From: Alicyclobacillus fastidiosus
GTDB taxonomy: Bacteria; Bacillota; Bacilli; Alicyclobacillales; Alicyclobacillaceae
DNA length: 64,000 nucleotides
NCBI RefSeq assembly: GCF_026651875.1
Contig: NZ_CP104067.1
Span: 3,534,001-3,598,000, forward strand
Direction of reading: 5' to 3'
Below are positions 52,268 through 61,029 of the stretch, in pieces; the stretch's first letter is position 1, and every line of letters begins with the position of its first letter. The notes below the pieces were generated by a model. It worked only from the letters and a program-made list of their open reading frames with translations. It made no database searches and was not told where the DNA came from. Made by a program: the position numbers and the translations under genes.

Positions 52268-53104
52268 CTATGTCGCATATCCTGCCAGCAGGGATTTAAC
52301 GACGAGGTACCAACCATCCACCATGACGAACAACAGGATTTTGAACGGAAGCGAAATGACCACCGGAGGCAACATCATCATGCCCATCGACATCAGCGTC
52401 GTGGCGACGACCAAATCAATCACCAAAAAAGGAAGATAGATCATAAAGCCAATTTGAAAAGCCGTCTTCAACTCACTGATGGTGTACGCAGGCACAAGCG
52501 CACTCAGGGGGATGGATTGCGGATGTTTGGACACATCCTGCGGCATCGTCTCGTGTCGGTACTGCATGAACAATTCCAAGTCGGTGATGCGCGTCTGTTT
52601 TTCCATAAACACCTTGAACGGGAGCTCCGCTCGCTGCAAGGCCACCGTCTGTGAGATCTTGCCGTCCAAATACGGCTGTAAAGCGTGTTGGTTCGCTTGT
52701 TGAAGTGTCGGCTGCATGATAAACATCGTAATAAATAAAGCCAGACCCACAAGAACTTGGTTCGGTGGAGTCGTTTGCAGCGACAGGGCGTTACGAATGA
52801 ACGACAACACGACAATCACCCGGGTAAAGCAGGTCATCAGAATCAGTGCGGCCGGCGCGAGCGTCAGAACCGTCAACAGGAGAATGATCTTCACCGTGTC
52901 CGCGACAGAGCTCGGACCACTTCCGCTTCCGACACTCACGTTTAACCCCGGAAGGATAGAAGTACCGTCAGTCGTCGCCGCGTGAACGCAACTGAACGTG
53001 CCACAAATCCACCACACGCACAGAAGCGCAGCGCCGCCTAACCATAACCAGCGGTTGCGCAATCCCAATTTCAACATCGTTTTCACCGCCGCTCTCCTAT
53101 CCAT
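52268..53104 (-). CDS. fliP: Flagellar export protein FliP
   Basis: Core of the export gate, 278 residues, with an N-terminal signal-like hydrophobic segment (WLWLGGAALLCVWWICGTF) and four membrane helices. Family signatures are TCFTRVIVVLSFIRNALSL, PPNQVLVGLALFITMFIMQP, VPAYTISELKTAFQIGFMIY and the C-terminal MGMMMLPPVVISLPFKILLF. I chose ATG at 53104, which overlaps the fliO stop by 8 nt; an in-frame ATG at 53077 after a GGCGGTG site is possible. Confidence 0.95.
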   Translation of the reverse strand: MDRRAAVKTMLKLGLRNRWLWLGGAALLCVWWICGTFSCVHAATTDGTSILPGLNVSVGSGSGPSSVADTVKIILLLTVLTLAPAALILMTCFTRVIVVLSFIRNALSLQTTPPNQVLVGLALFITMFIMQPTLQQANQHALQPYLDGKISQTVALQRAELPFKVFMEKQTRITDLELFMQYRHETMPQDVSKHPQSIPLSALVPAYTISELKTAFQIGFMIYLPFLVIDLVVATTLMSMGMMMLPPVVISLPFKILLFVMVDGWYLVVKSLLAGYAT

Positions 53105-53516
53105 CCCGGTGTTGATTCCGACGCAGTTCAGCCAGTGCGTTCCCCAATGCCTGCCCAAAGGACGCCTTGTCGGCATCCGGGGAGAATGATTCATAGCTGT
53201 CCGTGACTTCGGCCAACAACCGAACATCTTCTCCGACGCCAATCAGGTAGCGCTTGTCGCCCACTTCTACCACCTGCACGGACCGGTTTGGCGCCAACTG
53301 CCGCGCGGCGATCACCTGAATGGCCCCCCTCTGCTGTACGTTTGCACGTTTTGCGAGAAAGCGCACGAGCAAAACGATCAACAGAACGACGACGACCAGC
53401 GCGATGACCAGGTTGATGATGGCGTGAGCCGCCGTCGTCCCCGTCGCAAAGCTCGTGCTCGCTGTAGTCGTCGAATTCGTCGCCGCACGGACACTTGGCA
53501 TCTCACCGAGGCCCAT
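53097..53516 (-). CDS. fliO: Flagellar biosynthesis protein FliO/FliZ
   Basis: A 139-residue single-pass membrane protein that helps FliP assemble. One transmembrane helix (about residues 33-55, INLVIALVVVVLLIVLLVRF) is followed by the FliO domain with IQVIAARQLAPNRSVQVVEV and GDKRYLIGVGEDVRLLAEV. In B. subtilis the gene here is called fliZ. The frame opens with a TTG at 53546, but GGAGGT just ahead of GTG-ATG (53519/53516) marks the likely start. Confidence 0.92.
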   Translation of the reverse strand: MGLGEMPSVRAATNSTTTASTSFATGTTAAHAIINLVIALVVVVLLIVLLVRFLAKRANVQQRGAIQVIAARQLAPNRSVQVVEVGDKRYLIGVGEDVRLLAEVTDSYESFSPDADKASFGQALGNALAELRRNQHRDG

Positions 53517-53565
53517 CACCTGCGCACCTCCGGCGTTCGCGCCCAAATTGTCATCTGCTTCATCG

Positions 53566-53925
53566 TCAGCGCAGCGCCTTTTGAACGGCCTCGATCACGC
53601 GATCCGCCTGGAATGGCTTGACGATAAAGTCCTTTGCCCCAGCCTGAATCGCGTCGATCACCATCGCCTGCTGCCCCATCGCGGAACACACGATGACCCT
53701 GGCCTCTGAATCGATTGCGCGAATCCGCTTCAGGGCCTCGATCCCGTCCACCTCCGGCATGGTGATATCCATCGTCACAAGATCCGGACTTAACTCCTGG
53801 TATCGCTCGACGGCCTGTGCGCCATCCGCAGCCTCACCGACCACTTCGAACCCGTTTTTGGAGAGGATGTCCTTGATCATCATCCGCATAAAAGCCGCAT
53901 CGTCCACAACTAAAATCTTAGCCAA
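53566..53925 (-). CDS. cheY: Chemotaxis response regulator CheY
   Basis: A 119-residue single receiver domain that binds the flagellar switch (FliM/FliY) when phosphorylated. Acidic pocket Asp8-Asp9, phospho-acceptor Asp53 in DLVTMDITMPEVDG and Lys103 in the DFIVKPF motif are all present. The start AKILVVDDAAFMRMM matches other CheY proteins if TTG at 53925, which follows GAGGTG, is used. It sits between fliY and fliO as in B. subtilis. Confidence 0.97.
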   Translation of the reverse strand: MAKILVVDDAAFMRMMIKDILSKNGFEVVGEAADGAQAVERYQELSPDLVTMDITMPEVDGIEALKRIRAIDSEARVIVCSAMGQQAMVIDAIQAGAKDFIVKPFQADRVIEAVQKALR

Positions 53926-53955
53926 ATTCGTCACCTCATCGAATGTGTAGTCGTA

Positions 53956-55137
53956 TCAGGATAGCTTGGTCACCCGTTGGTCCTGGCTGATGATATCTGT
54001 CACGCGCACGCCAAAATTCTCGTCGATGACGACGACCTCGCCAATGGCGATGCGCTTGTTGTTTACCAAGATGTCGACCGGCTCGCCCGCCAGTTTGTCC
54101 AATTCCAAAATCGAACCGGGACCTAACTCGAGGATTTCTCGAACCATCTTCTTGGCCCTTCCCAACTCAACCGTCACGTTCAGTGGAACGTCGAATAGGA
54201 GCGATAGATTCCGCGGAGGCACGGTCGAGACGGGCACGTCGTCGAAATCGGCAAACTCCGGTTGCCGCACGTGAATTGGGTTTTGCGGCGAAGCCTCCGA
54301 TTTTGCGGCCGGCGCGCTCGCCATCGCGGAGTAGGCGCCATGTGCCGCGCTCACAGATGGTACTGTCTCGACGACGGCCGGTTCCACCCGCGCTGCCGCC
54401 ATTGGCTCGGCCGCTAGAGTTTGTGCGGCCACAGACGTCCCGGTCGGAGCCTCTGCCCGCGAGACCTCATTCACCTGATTCTCAGGAACTGGCCCCATGA
54501 GCAATGTCGACACCATGTCCCGCGCAAAACTCAGCGGCAACAACTGCATGATACGCGAATCGATGAGGTCCCCGACCTTCAGTTGAAACTGGACGTTGAC
54601 CACTTCGCCTTCGCCCACAAACGAATGGCTTCCCGGCGTGGAAAAATCGATGATTTCCACTGTCGGCGGCGAAATGTTGATGTAGCGCCCTAACATCTGG
54701 CTCATCGACGTCGCCGCCCCGCCCATCATCTGGTTCATCGCCTCTCCGACCGCACTCAGGTGCAACTCGTTAAGTTCCCCTTCGACGTTCGTCCCGTCGC
54801 CGCCCATCATCAGGTCCGCGATGGTTTTCGCGTCGTTGAGTTCGATAGCGAGCGCATTCGACCCAAGCAATCCCTCGGTGAATTCCACGGCGACCATGAC
54901 ATACGGCTGCGGGAAATTTTCTTTGACAGATGCGGAGTCAATGATGGTGACCGTCGGAGTCGTGATGTCCACCCGGTGCTGCAGCAGCGTAGAGAGAGAC
55001 GTCGCGGCTGAACCGAAACTGATGTTGCCAATCTCCCCGAGCGTATCGGCCTCCTCGGGGCTCAACAACTCGGTGGGACCGGTCGGCGGATTCCCGCCAC
55101 TGAGCAGTGCATCTATTTCTTCTTGAGACAGTTTCAT
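53956..55137 (-). CDS. fliY: Flagellar switch phosphatase FliY
   Basis: Rotor protein that also dephosphorylates CheY-P, 393 residues. Residues 1-16 form the CheY-P-binding helix (KLSQEEIDALLSGG). A CheC-like middle follows with the E-x2-N motif Glu35/Asn38 in LGEIGNISFGSAATSL and a second site in VGEAMNQMMGGAATSM. A Pro/Ala/Val-rich linker of about 75 residues then leads to the C-terminal FliN/SpoA domain (LFDVPLNVTVELGRAKKMVR). ATG at 55137 is 4 nt after the fliM stop; the longer frame to 55293 overlaps fliM and is rejected. Confidence 0.95.
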   Translation of the reverse strand: MKLSQEEIDALLSGGNPPTGPTELLSPEEADTLGEIGNISFGSAATSLSTLLQHRVDITTPTVTIIDSASVKENFPQPYVMVAVEFTEGLLGSNALAIELNDAKTIADLMMGGDGTNVEGELNELHLSAVGEAMNQMMGGAATSMSQMLGRYINISPPTVEIIDFSTPGSHSFVGEGEVVNVQFQLKVGDLIDSRIMQLLPLSFARDMVSTLLMGPVPENQVNEVSRAEAPTGTSVAAQTLAAEPMAAARVEPAVVETVPSVSAAHGAYSAMASAPAAKSEASPQNPIHVRQPEFADFDDVPVSTVPPRNLSLLFDVPLNVTVELGRAKKMVREILELGPGSILELDKLAGEPVDILVNNKRIAIGEVVVIDENFGVRVTDIISQDQRVTKLS

Positions 55138-55141
55138 CTGG

Positions 55142-56137
55142 TCACTCACTGTCGCTAGCCCCCTCCCATTCGCGCAAAATTTTGATGGCGTAATTTCGGT
55201 TACGCTTCCCGATGCTTCCCCAGTACGCAGCAGTTCCATCGACAAAGACGAGGGCAGGGTCGCGAATCGACTGGCGTAGGAGAACAGTGTCACCGACTTC
55301 CAAATTCAATACGTCGTTTACCGTAAGCTCTGTCGATCCCAACTGTACTTCCACATCTACCGGAACTTTTAGCACGTGCGTCTTGACCATCTCGTCTTCC
55401 TCTGGTTCCAGCTGACGTCTGCGGCCGGAGTCCATGAAATGGCGATTGTTAAGCGTAGGCATGATCGGTTCCACGGTGGTATGCGGAATGCACAAGTTGA
55501 TAAGCCCCGTCGTATCGCCAATGCGAACGCTCATCGCAATCACCAGTACGGTCTCGTTTGGGGTCGTGAGCTGGAGGAACTGCGGATTGCTCTCAAGCCC
55601 GACAAACTCCGGCTCGACCTCCGCGACGCCCCTCCAGGACTCTGCAATCAGATCAGCCGCTGGCGTCATCAGTCGCCGCATGAGCGTCGTTTCAATATCC
55701 GTGAGTTCCCGTTCTCGGTATGGACCTGCGTTGTCCCCGCCCATGAACCGATCGAGCATGGCAAAGACGACCTGAGGGTTCATCTCGAGTACGACGCGCC
55801 CTTCCAGCGGTGTCATCTCCATCAACTGCAGTACGGTTAACATCGGAATCGATCGAATGAACTCCTCGTACGGCACTTGGTCGACCGACTCCACCTGGAT
55901 TTGAATCACGGTCCGCAGTTGTCCCGACAAATGCGTGGTCAACAGCCGTGAAAAGTGCTCGTGGATTCGTCGCAACGCGCGCAGGTGATCCTTGGAAAAC
56001 CGCATGGCTCGGCGAAAATCGTAGGAACGGACCCGCGAGGCGCGATCGTCTGATCGAATTTCGTTCGCATCGATCTCGCCGTTGTGAATGGCCGACAAGA
56101 GCGCATCGATTTCGGATTGTGATAGAACTTCAGACAC
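55142..56137 (-). CDS. fliM: Flagellar motor switch protein FliM
   Basis: Rotor/C-ring protein, 331 residues. The N-terminal CheY-P-binding peptide SEVLSQSEIDALLSAI is followed by the CheC-like middle domain (VRSYDFRRAMRFSKDHLRAL, TPLEGRVVLEMNPQVVFAML) and the C-terminal SpoA domain (VPVDVEVQLGSTELTVNDVL). The start is GTG with AAGGGGGCG upstream. It lies between fliL and fliY. Confidence 0.97.
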   Translation of the reverse strand: MSEVLSQSEIDALLSAIHNGEIDANEIRSDDRASRVRSYDFRRAMRFSKDHLRALRRIHEHFSRLLTTHLSGQLRTVIQIQVESVDQVPYEEFIRSIPMLTVLQLMEMTPLEGRVVLEMNPQVVFAMLDRFMGGDNAGPYRERELTDIETTLMRRLMTPAADLIAESWRGVAEVEPEFVGLESNPQFLQLTTPNETVLVIAMSVRIGDTTGLINLCIPHTTVEPIMPTLNNRHFMDSGRRRQLEPEEDEMVKTHVLKVPVDVEVQLGSTELTVNDVLNLEVGDTVLLRQSIRDPALVFVDGTAAYWGSIGKRNRNYAIKILREWEGASDSE

Positions 56138-56158
56138 GGCGTTCGCCCCCTTCCCGAC

Positions 56159-56599
56159 TTATTGCACGAGCACCTGCGAAAAATAGATGTTCGTCACGCT
56201 ACCCGTTTGCAGCATGCCGTTGACGCTTTTCAAAATCGTCTGTTTGAGGCTGTTCAATCCCTTGTCGTTACGCAGCTCATCGGACGTGTACTGCCTCATA
56301 ATCTGGTTGATGCTGTCTTCGATTTGGTTCTGCATCAAGCTGAGTTCGTTCTTGGTAGATTTCTTATCCGCCTGGAGCGTCAACGTAAATTGGATGAGTC
56401 CGGACGTCTGCAGATTGGTTGTCATCTGCGGCAACGTCACCTGCAATGCCGCGGCATCCTTGGCCGATAGCTGGTGTGTCGCCGTCGTCGCAGCCAAATG
56501 GCGGTGATGTTTCAGATACATCGCAGTCGCCACAGCGCCACCCGCGACCACGAGAATGATGAGGATGATGACAAGCATCACCCGCACTGGACTCTTCAC
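56159..56599 (-). CDS. fliL: Flagellar basal body protein FliL
   Basis: A 146-residue single-pass membrane protein that surrounds the stator. A transmembrane helix (VRVMLVIILIILVVAGGAVA) near the N-terminus is followed by the FliL domain (LPQMTTNLQTSGLIQFTLTL through QILKSVNGMLQTG...IYFSQVLVQ). The GTG start overlaps the flbD stop by 4 nt and is preceded by GGGGGTAAG. Confidence 0.92.
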   Translation of the reverse strand: MKSPVRVMLVIILIILVVAGGAVATAMYLKHHRHLAATTATHQLSAKDAAALQVTLPQMTTNLQTSGLIQFTLTLQADKKSTKNELSLMQNQIEDSINQIMRQYTSDELRNDKGLNSLKQTILKSVNGMLQTGSVTNIYFSQVLVQ

Positions 56600-56811
56600 T
56601 TGCTTACCCCCTTACCCGCATCGGCCGCAACCAAGCCAATCCCGCGGTAGAAATCGGCGATCAACTGTTCAATCACGCCTGGCTTCTCCGAAACGATATA
56701 CTTGTGCCCATTGGACAACGTGATGACAGAATCAGGCGTCGCCTCTACGCTCTCGATGAGCAAAGGGTTTAACCAAAGTTCAGAGCCATTTAGCCGCGTC
56801 AGCCGAACCAT
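56596..56811 (-). CDS. flbD: Flagellar protein FlbD (YlzI)
   Basis: A 71-residue FlbD family protein, recognised by VRLTRLNGSELWLNPLLIES, which is followed by TPDSVITLSNGHKYIVSEKP. Its precise role is unknown; it is always located between flgE and fliL. ATG at 56811 is preceded by a purine tract with GGGGAAAG and GA repeats. A very strong GC-rich hairpin lies just upstream. Confidence 0.93.
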   Translation of the reverse strand: MVRLTRLNGSELWLNPLLIESVEATPDSVITLSNGHKYIVSEKPGVIEQLIADFYRGIGLVAADAGKGVSK

Positions 56812-56833
56812 TCTCTCTCTCTCTTTCCCCTGC

Positions 56834-56861
56834 GGCGCGCGCCCCAAAAAGAGCGCGCGCC
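56834..56861 (-). other. GC-only hairpin between flgE and flbD
   Basis: GGCGCGCGC (56834-56842) pairs perfectly with GCGCGCGCC (56853-56861) around a 10-nt A-rich loop. No T run follows on either strand. It begins just 13 nt after the flgE stop, so it is more likely an RNA processing or 3'-end-stabilising element than a terminator. Confidence 0.6.
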
Positions 56862-56874
56862 CCCTCAATCAGTA

Positions 56875-57774
56875 TTACGAGTTCTTCATGTTGACAAGAG
56901 CCTGAAGGATTGTGTTGTCTGTGCCAATCATGTGCGTGTTGGCCACGTAGCCGTTCTGCGCCACAATCATCTCGGAAAACTCGTTCGAAAGGTCGACATT
57001 CGACATCTCGAGTTCGCCAGACGACAGCGTCCCTGTACCTGCAGCCGTGTCGTTGGGTGGCGCATAGGTCAACTGGCCTGCGGACGGAACTACACCATAC
57101 ATGTTGTCGCCGACCTTCTCCAACCCCGCAGGGTTGGGAACCGTGCCGAGCGCCATATACCCGACCGTATACGTGTTCCCGTCGCTGCCCGTGACGTTGA
57201 TGCTCCCATCCTCACCGATTTGGACGTTCGGCGATGAGGGCAGCGTTACGCCAGCTGGGGCGACGCCAGCGAACATCGTCTGTAAGTTGACCGGCGCGAG
57301 GCTACTTTCCGACGTCGTCGCACTCGGTGCGGTCGAACCCGCAAACCCCATCGCGACAAATCCGTTCGGCAGGACCAAATCGTCGTTGCTATCCACCGTA
57401 AAGTTACCTGCGCGCGTGAGATATGTAGAGCCAGACGTCGCCGCGCCAGTATTCGACTTCACGACGAAAAATCCTGCGTTGTTGATGGCTAAGTCCGTGG
57501 GGCTGCTCGTCGTCTGGTCAGGGCCGCCGGACATGTCCAACTGCGTATCGGTCACCTTGACACCGAGGCCCACCTGCTGCGGATTCGTGCCGCCAAGCCC
57601 ACCCGCCGTGCCCGCGTTGCCACCCGACAGCGTTTGGCTGAGCACGTCGCCAAAATCGGTCCTCGAAGCCTTGAACCCAACCGTGTTGACGTTCGCGATA
57701 TTGTTGCCCACGACGTCGAGATCCGTTTGAAATGCCTGCATACCCGAAATCGCAGAACTCATGGAACGAAGCAT
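56875..57774 (-). CDS. flgE: Flagellar hook protein FlgE
   Basis: The hook subunit, 299 residues. The N-terminal rod/hook signature MSSAISGMQAFQTDLDVVGN and NIANVNTVGFKASRTDFGDV is followed by a central variable domain rich in Gly, Ser and Thr, then a C-terminal conserved GELEMSNVDLSNEFSEMIVA and LVNMKNS helix. Length and place between flgD and flbD fit Gram-positive FlgE (hook) rather than the distal rod protein FlgG. AGGAGG precedes the ATG. Confidence 0.94.
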   Translation of the reverse strand: MLRSMSSAISGMQAFQTDLDVVGNNIANVNTVGFKASRTDFGDVLSQTLSGGNAGTAGGLGGTNPQQVGLGVKVTDTQLDMSGGPDQTTSSPTDLAINNAGFFVVKSNTGAATSGSTYLTRAGNFTVDSNDDLVLPNGFVAMGFAGSTAPSATTSESSLAPVNLQTMFAGVAPAGVTLPSSPNVQIGEDGSINVTGSDGNTYTVGYMALGTVPNPAGLEKVGDNMYGVVPSAGQLTYAPPNDTAAGTGTLSSGELEMSNVDLSNEFSEMIVAQNGYVANTHMIGTDNTILQALVNMKNS

Positions 57775-57804
57775 AAATGGTCATCCTCCTGGAGTTGCGT
57801 CGCC

Positions 57805-58248
57805 CTATCGGTTCAGTCGATCCCCGATAGGCAAGCTTCCACGCACGTGGTCCGGCTTGTTCACGACAACGACGCTATCAATTTGCGTTACGATGGTATT
57901 CGGTTCATGTTGCATCGCGGTCACCACAGTGCGCGATGGCAGATTCACGACCAGACCAGCCTGTCCGACAATCATGTAGGCGTTCTTCGAACCTTTCGAC
58001 TGAGCCTGATTCGCCACCTGATCCATGGCGACAAGGTCTGATTGCGACAGCGAAAGGCCCCGTTGAGCCAGGCGCTGTTGCGCGTGGGCGCTGATGTTCC
58101 ACGTGCCGCTTTGCCGATCCGCCGCCGCCGATAGCGCCGCCTGAAACGTTTCACCCGCATCTGCGGCTCGTCCAGGTTTCGCAGAGCTCGACGACAGAGC
58201 GGGCGTCAACGGCCGCCACGTGGAAATGGCATTGTGCAAGTCACTCAC
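57805..58248 (-). CDS. Flagellar operon protein (TIGR02530 type)
   Basis: A 147-residue conserved flagellar operon protein of unknown function. The recognisable core is ISAHAQQRLAQRGLSLSQSD, then KGSKNAYMIVGQAGLVVNLP and SRTVVTAM, as in the family found between flgD and flgE in Firmicutes and Thermotogae. It is probably cytoplasmic. The GTG start overlaps the flgD stop by 4 nt. The C-terminal ~30 residues (VVVVNKPDHVRGSLPIG) extend beyond the core. Confidence 0.85.
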   Translation of the reverse strand: MSDLHNAISTWRPLTPALSSSSAKPGRAADAGETFQAALSAAADRQSGTWNISAHAQQRLAQRGLSLSQSDLVAMDQVANQAQSKGSKNAYMIVGQAGLVVNLPSRTVVTAMQHEPNTIVTQIDSVVVVNKPDHVRGSLPIGDRLNR

Positions 58249-58688
58249 GACATCTGCACCACCTGCGACAGCGGATACGATGTGCCGTTGACCACAACCT
58301 GCGCCTCGCCGTTCGATATCTTGATTGACGACACCTGCCCTGTCACCGTATTGCCGCTGCCGTCGTCGACGGAGATGTTCGTACCGATGAGCTGATGCTC
58401 AAACGCCATCGAAGTCACCGATTGTAACGACTGAATAGCGGACAGGACCTGCGAGTCGGTGTTGGCCACGTTCGTCATCTGCTCGAGCGCGCTAAACTGT
58501 GCCAACTGCGCCACCATCTGCGTGTTGTCTTGCGGGTCGAGCGGGTCTTGATTCTGAAGTTGCGCCACCAGCAGCTGTAAGAATGAATCCTCACCGAGCG
58601 TAGCACTCTGGTTGAGCACTGTGGTCGATCCGGATTGCGACTGCGCAGTTTGCGCAGTGGACGAAGTAGACGAAATAGACGATGCCAT
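58245..58688 (-). CDS. flgD: Flagellar hook capping protein FlgD
   Basis: Scaffold for hook assembly, 147 residues, the short form typical of Firmicutes (lacking the long C-terminal domains of enterics). The conserved FLQLLVAQLQNQDPLDPQDN and TQMVAQLAQFSALEQMTNV are near the N-terminus; a small C-terminal beta region (SSIKISNGEAQVVVNGTSYP) follows. GGAAGGGAGG precedes the ATG. It lies between fliK and the small flagellar protein. Confidence 0.96.
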   Translation of the reverse strand: MASSISSTSSTAQTAQSQSGSTTVLNQSATLGEDSFLQLLVAQLQNQDPLDPQDNTQMVAQLAQFSALEQMTNVANTDSQVLSAIQSLQSVTSMAFEHQLIGTNISVDDGSGNTVTGQVSSIKISNGEAQVVVNGTSYPLSQVVQMS

Positions 58689-58709
58689 CCATATTTCCTC
58701 CCTTCCACG

Positions 58710-59891
58710 TCAGATAGAAAGACTAATGTCACCCCTGTGTTGGACAGGCGTTGCGGCGACCGCTTCCGCAGCGGTCAACGTGTCGCCGGACGCCCTAGGC
58801 GCACTTGACGATCGCTCTGGCGAAGGCTGTTGTTGACGTTGCCCCTCTCCTCCAGTCTGCGCATCGCTTTGCCCATACGACAGTTGGAAGTTGGAGACGT
58901 TCAAGCCGAGTTCCTGAAGATTTTGCTGTAAAGCGGGCATTTGCTGATTCAACCACGCAAACGTGGCGGCTTGACTGGCGACCACCTGGATCTGCAAGCC
59001 ATCTGCGCCCTTGGTGACGGTCACACCGAGTTGACCCATGCCCTGCGGCAAAATTTGTACTTGAAGCTTCGAGTTGCCCGCGTCGGCCTTCACCGAGATC
59101 AACTGGCCAAACTGCGAAAGTGCATCCGGCTGGCGGACGTCTACTTGCACGGCCTTGCTCGTCTGCCCCGCTGGTAGCGATGCATTCGACTCCACCGCGC
59201 CGGCTGTCACGGCTGCCAACTGCCCACTCTCACCAGTTGCGGGCGACAGGGCTCGTTCATCTGCTGAACGGCTTGTCTCACTGCCTGTAGACGACTCCCG
59301 ATGACTCGTGTGATTCGCTTTCGACAAGAGCGTCGCGACCCTCAAATCCGGCGTCGTCAGACCAGCACTGTCAGAGGTTCGCACACCGCTCCCTGGGTTT
59401 TGTCCCGAAGTAGTCGGCGACGAGGCGATGTCGGTCGTGGACTTTGCGCCGCGCAGTCCCACACGAGCGGTCGGATTCTTGTCAGCGTTCACCAAAGAGA
59501 CCACAACACCAGCCTCTTCGTCAGCCGACACTTGTCCATCCGCCATACTGGCCAAGTCGAGCGCGTCCGCCACCTCACTACCGGCTGTCGACTTCCTCTC
59601 CTCACCAGATCCGGCCAGTTTGCCCCCGGTCGATTCGCCAAAGCGATTCCCGCCCAGTGGCGCGTGTTGCGCGGTCGTTTTAAACGAATTCGCCGATGCG
59701 ACTGCACGTGTACTCGCCTCCGATGGCCCACTCTTGTGCGCGATGCCTTGGAAGGCAGACGTGCCGTTTGTCCCGAGCATGGCCAGGAGAAGGTCATCAA
59801 ACACAGCGCCATTTTGCAGGCTGTCCGACACGCCGGCGACCCCGCCGTCAACTAGCGGCGCGGAACCCGCACCTTTGCGCGATACTTGCAT
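58710..59891 (-). CDS. fliK: Flagellar hook-length control protein FliK
   Basis: Molecular ruler that sets hook length and triggers the export switch through FlhB, 393 residues. The N-terminal two thirds are low-complexity, Ser/Ala/Gly-rich, as in all FliK. The C-terminal conserved domain is VKADAGNSKLQVQILPQGMG, then LGVTVTKGADGLQIQVVASQ and LQQNLQELGLNVSNFQLSYG, which matches Flg_hook. AAGGGGGG precedes the ATG. It precedes flgD. Confidence 0.93.
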   Translation of the reverse strand: MQVSRKGAGSAPLVDGGVAGVSDSLQNGAVFDDLLLAMLGTNGTSAFQGIAHKSGPSEASTRAVASANSFKTTAQHAPLGGNRFGESTGGKLAGSGEERKSTAGSEVADALDLASMADGQVSADEEAGVVVSLVNADKNPTARVGLRGAKSTTDIASSPTTSGQNPGSGVRTSDSAGLTTPDLRVATLLSKANHTSHRESSTGSETSRSADERALSPATGESGQLAAVTAGAVESNASLPAGQTSKAVQVDVRQPDALSQFGQLISVKADAGNSKLQVQILPQGMGQLGVTVTKGADGLQIQVVASQAATFAWLNQQMPALQQNLQELGLNVSNFQLSYGQSDAQTGGEGQRQQQPSPERSSSAPRASGDTLTAAEAVAATPVQHRGDISLSI

Positions 59892-59931
59892 GCTTTTTCA
59901 CCCCCCTTCAAGGAAATGGAGTGGCGCGATG

Positions 59932-60591
59932 TCAAGGAGCCGTCCCAGCAGTCGCTGTCGAATTCGCGGTCGAGTTACTCGTACTCGCTGCCGCCAGCTG
60001 TGAATCGTCGGCCGCCTGTTGAACCACCGTGCTCGCGAACGCGGTCGGCAAGTCCTCTACAATCGGGCCGGACGTGTCTGCTGGCATCGCCGCGACGACC
60101 CAGGCCGCCTCACTTGCCCCCATTTTTTGCAGGACCGACGCTGCGGCCTGCGCGTCCATCTGCGCGAGGATCTTGGCTTCCTGTTGCGCGCTTTGCAGGT
60201 GATTGGTCGTGACCTGTTGTTCCTTTCCCATCGTTTGCAGTTGATTCTGCAGAGCCTGAATCTGACTTTGCTGTGCCGCTGACTGCTGTGCGAGCGCCGT
60301 ATTTTTAGACTGCAATGTCGAAATCTCTTGTTGGTCGGCCTGCACCTTCTGCTCGGCGGCGCTGAGCCCGGCCTGTGACGTCGAAACGCCGTGGCGCAGC
60401 CCGAGCACTTGGAGCGACGTCTGCCAAACCGGGACGCCGACGAACTGCAGCGCCACGCCGATGACAGTTGCAGCCACGATAATTGGAATGACGCCAACGA
60501 AGACAATCCAAGCCAATCGACTCATCCCACGGCGTTCACTTTGCTCGACCTTTTTTGGAACTGTCTTTTGAGCGTTCACCTTCGTCGCCAT
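59932..60591 (-). CDS. ylxF: YlxF/MotE-like flagellar membrane protein
   Basis: A 219-residue protein with one transmembrane helix (about residues 27-50, LAWIVFVGVIPIIVAATVIG), a long coiled-coil (about 85-150, QKVQADQQEISTLQSKNTAL) and a MgtE_N-like end (ILAQMDAQAAASVLQKMGAS, then AAWVVAAMPADTSGPIVEDL). This is the layout of B. subtilis YlxF and of the MotE chaperone of the stator. The ATG at 60591 overlaps the fliJ stop by one base (TGATG). Its function is inferred from family and place between fliJ and fliK. Confidence 0.88.
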   Translation of the reverse strand: MATKVNAQKTVPKKVEQSERRGMSRLAWIVFVGVIPIIVAATVIGVALQFVGVPVWQTSLQVLGLRHGVSTSQAGLSAAEQKVQADQQEISTLQSKNTALAQQSAAQQSQIQALQNQLQTMGKEQQVTTNHLQSAQQEAKILAQMDAQAAASVLQKMGASEAAWVVAAMPADTSGPIVEDLPTAFASTVVQQAADDSQLAAASTSNSTANSTATAGTAP

Positions 60592-61025
60592 CAAGGATCC
60601 GTCCTTTTAAATCTCTTCAACGCCTCGTCGTCCGCCTCTACCTGAGACTTGCGCAGTGCGTCCAACCTGTCGGACGCCCGCGCATCACTTGCGATTCGAG
60701 ACCATTTTTCCTGCTCGAAATAAGCATCGCGCAACTTCCCTTGCTGCACGTGGACATGCCCCTGCAAAGCCTCCCACTCGCGTTCGAGCTGCTGCTTTCG
60801 CACCTCGAGGGACGCCTGATAGGACGCGTAAGACCGAACGTACGAGATGCCCGCGGCCTCCGCCAATCGCTCCCTCGTCTCCTGCGACCGCTCGTTCAGT
60901 TGCTGCCACTGCGACTGAAGTGCCTGTTGCTCCTGTAACAAGCGCGAGTAGGCCGATTCCTCAATCTCCTGCAAATCCTGCTTCAGCTTCTGGAGTCGCG
61001 TGGCGAAAGCTGTGAATTCACGCAC
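60591..61025 (-). CDS. fliJ: Flagellar export protein FliJ
   Basis: A 144-residue coiled-coil protein that acts as the stalk of the FliI ATPase and as an export chaperone escort. It is almost all helical, rich in Glu, Gln, Arg and Leu (EIEESAYSRLLQEQQALQSQ, ASLEVRKQQLEREWEALQGH). The call rests on this and on the position just after fliI. The GTG at 61025 is preceded by GGGGGTG with good spacing and lies 4 nt after the fliI stop, while the extended frame to 61061 lacks a site. Confidence 0.9.
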   Translation of the reverse strand: MREFTAFATRLQKLKQDLQEIEESAYSRLLQEQQALQSQWQQLNERSQETRERLAEAAGISYVRSYASYQASLEVRKQQLEREWEALQGHVHVQQGKLRDAYFEQEKWSRIASDARASDRLDALRKSQVEADDEALKRFKRTDP

Positions 61026-61029
61026 GTCG

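Noticed and set aside
55138..55293. A longer N-terminus for fliY
   Set aside because: It lies inside fliM and lacks a ribosome site; the CheY-binding helix starts exactly at 55137.
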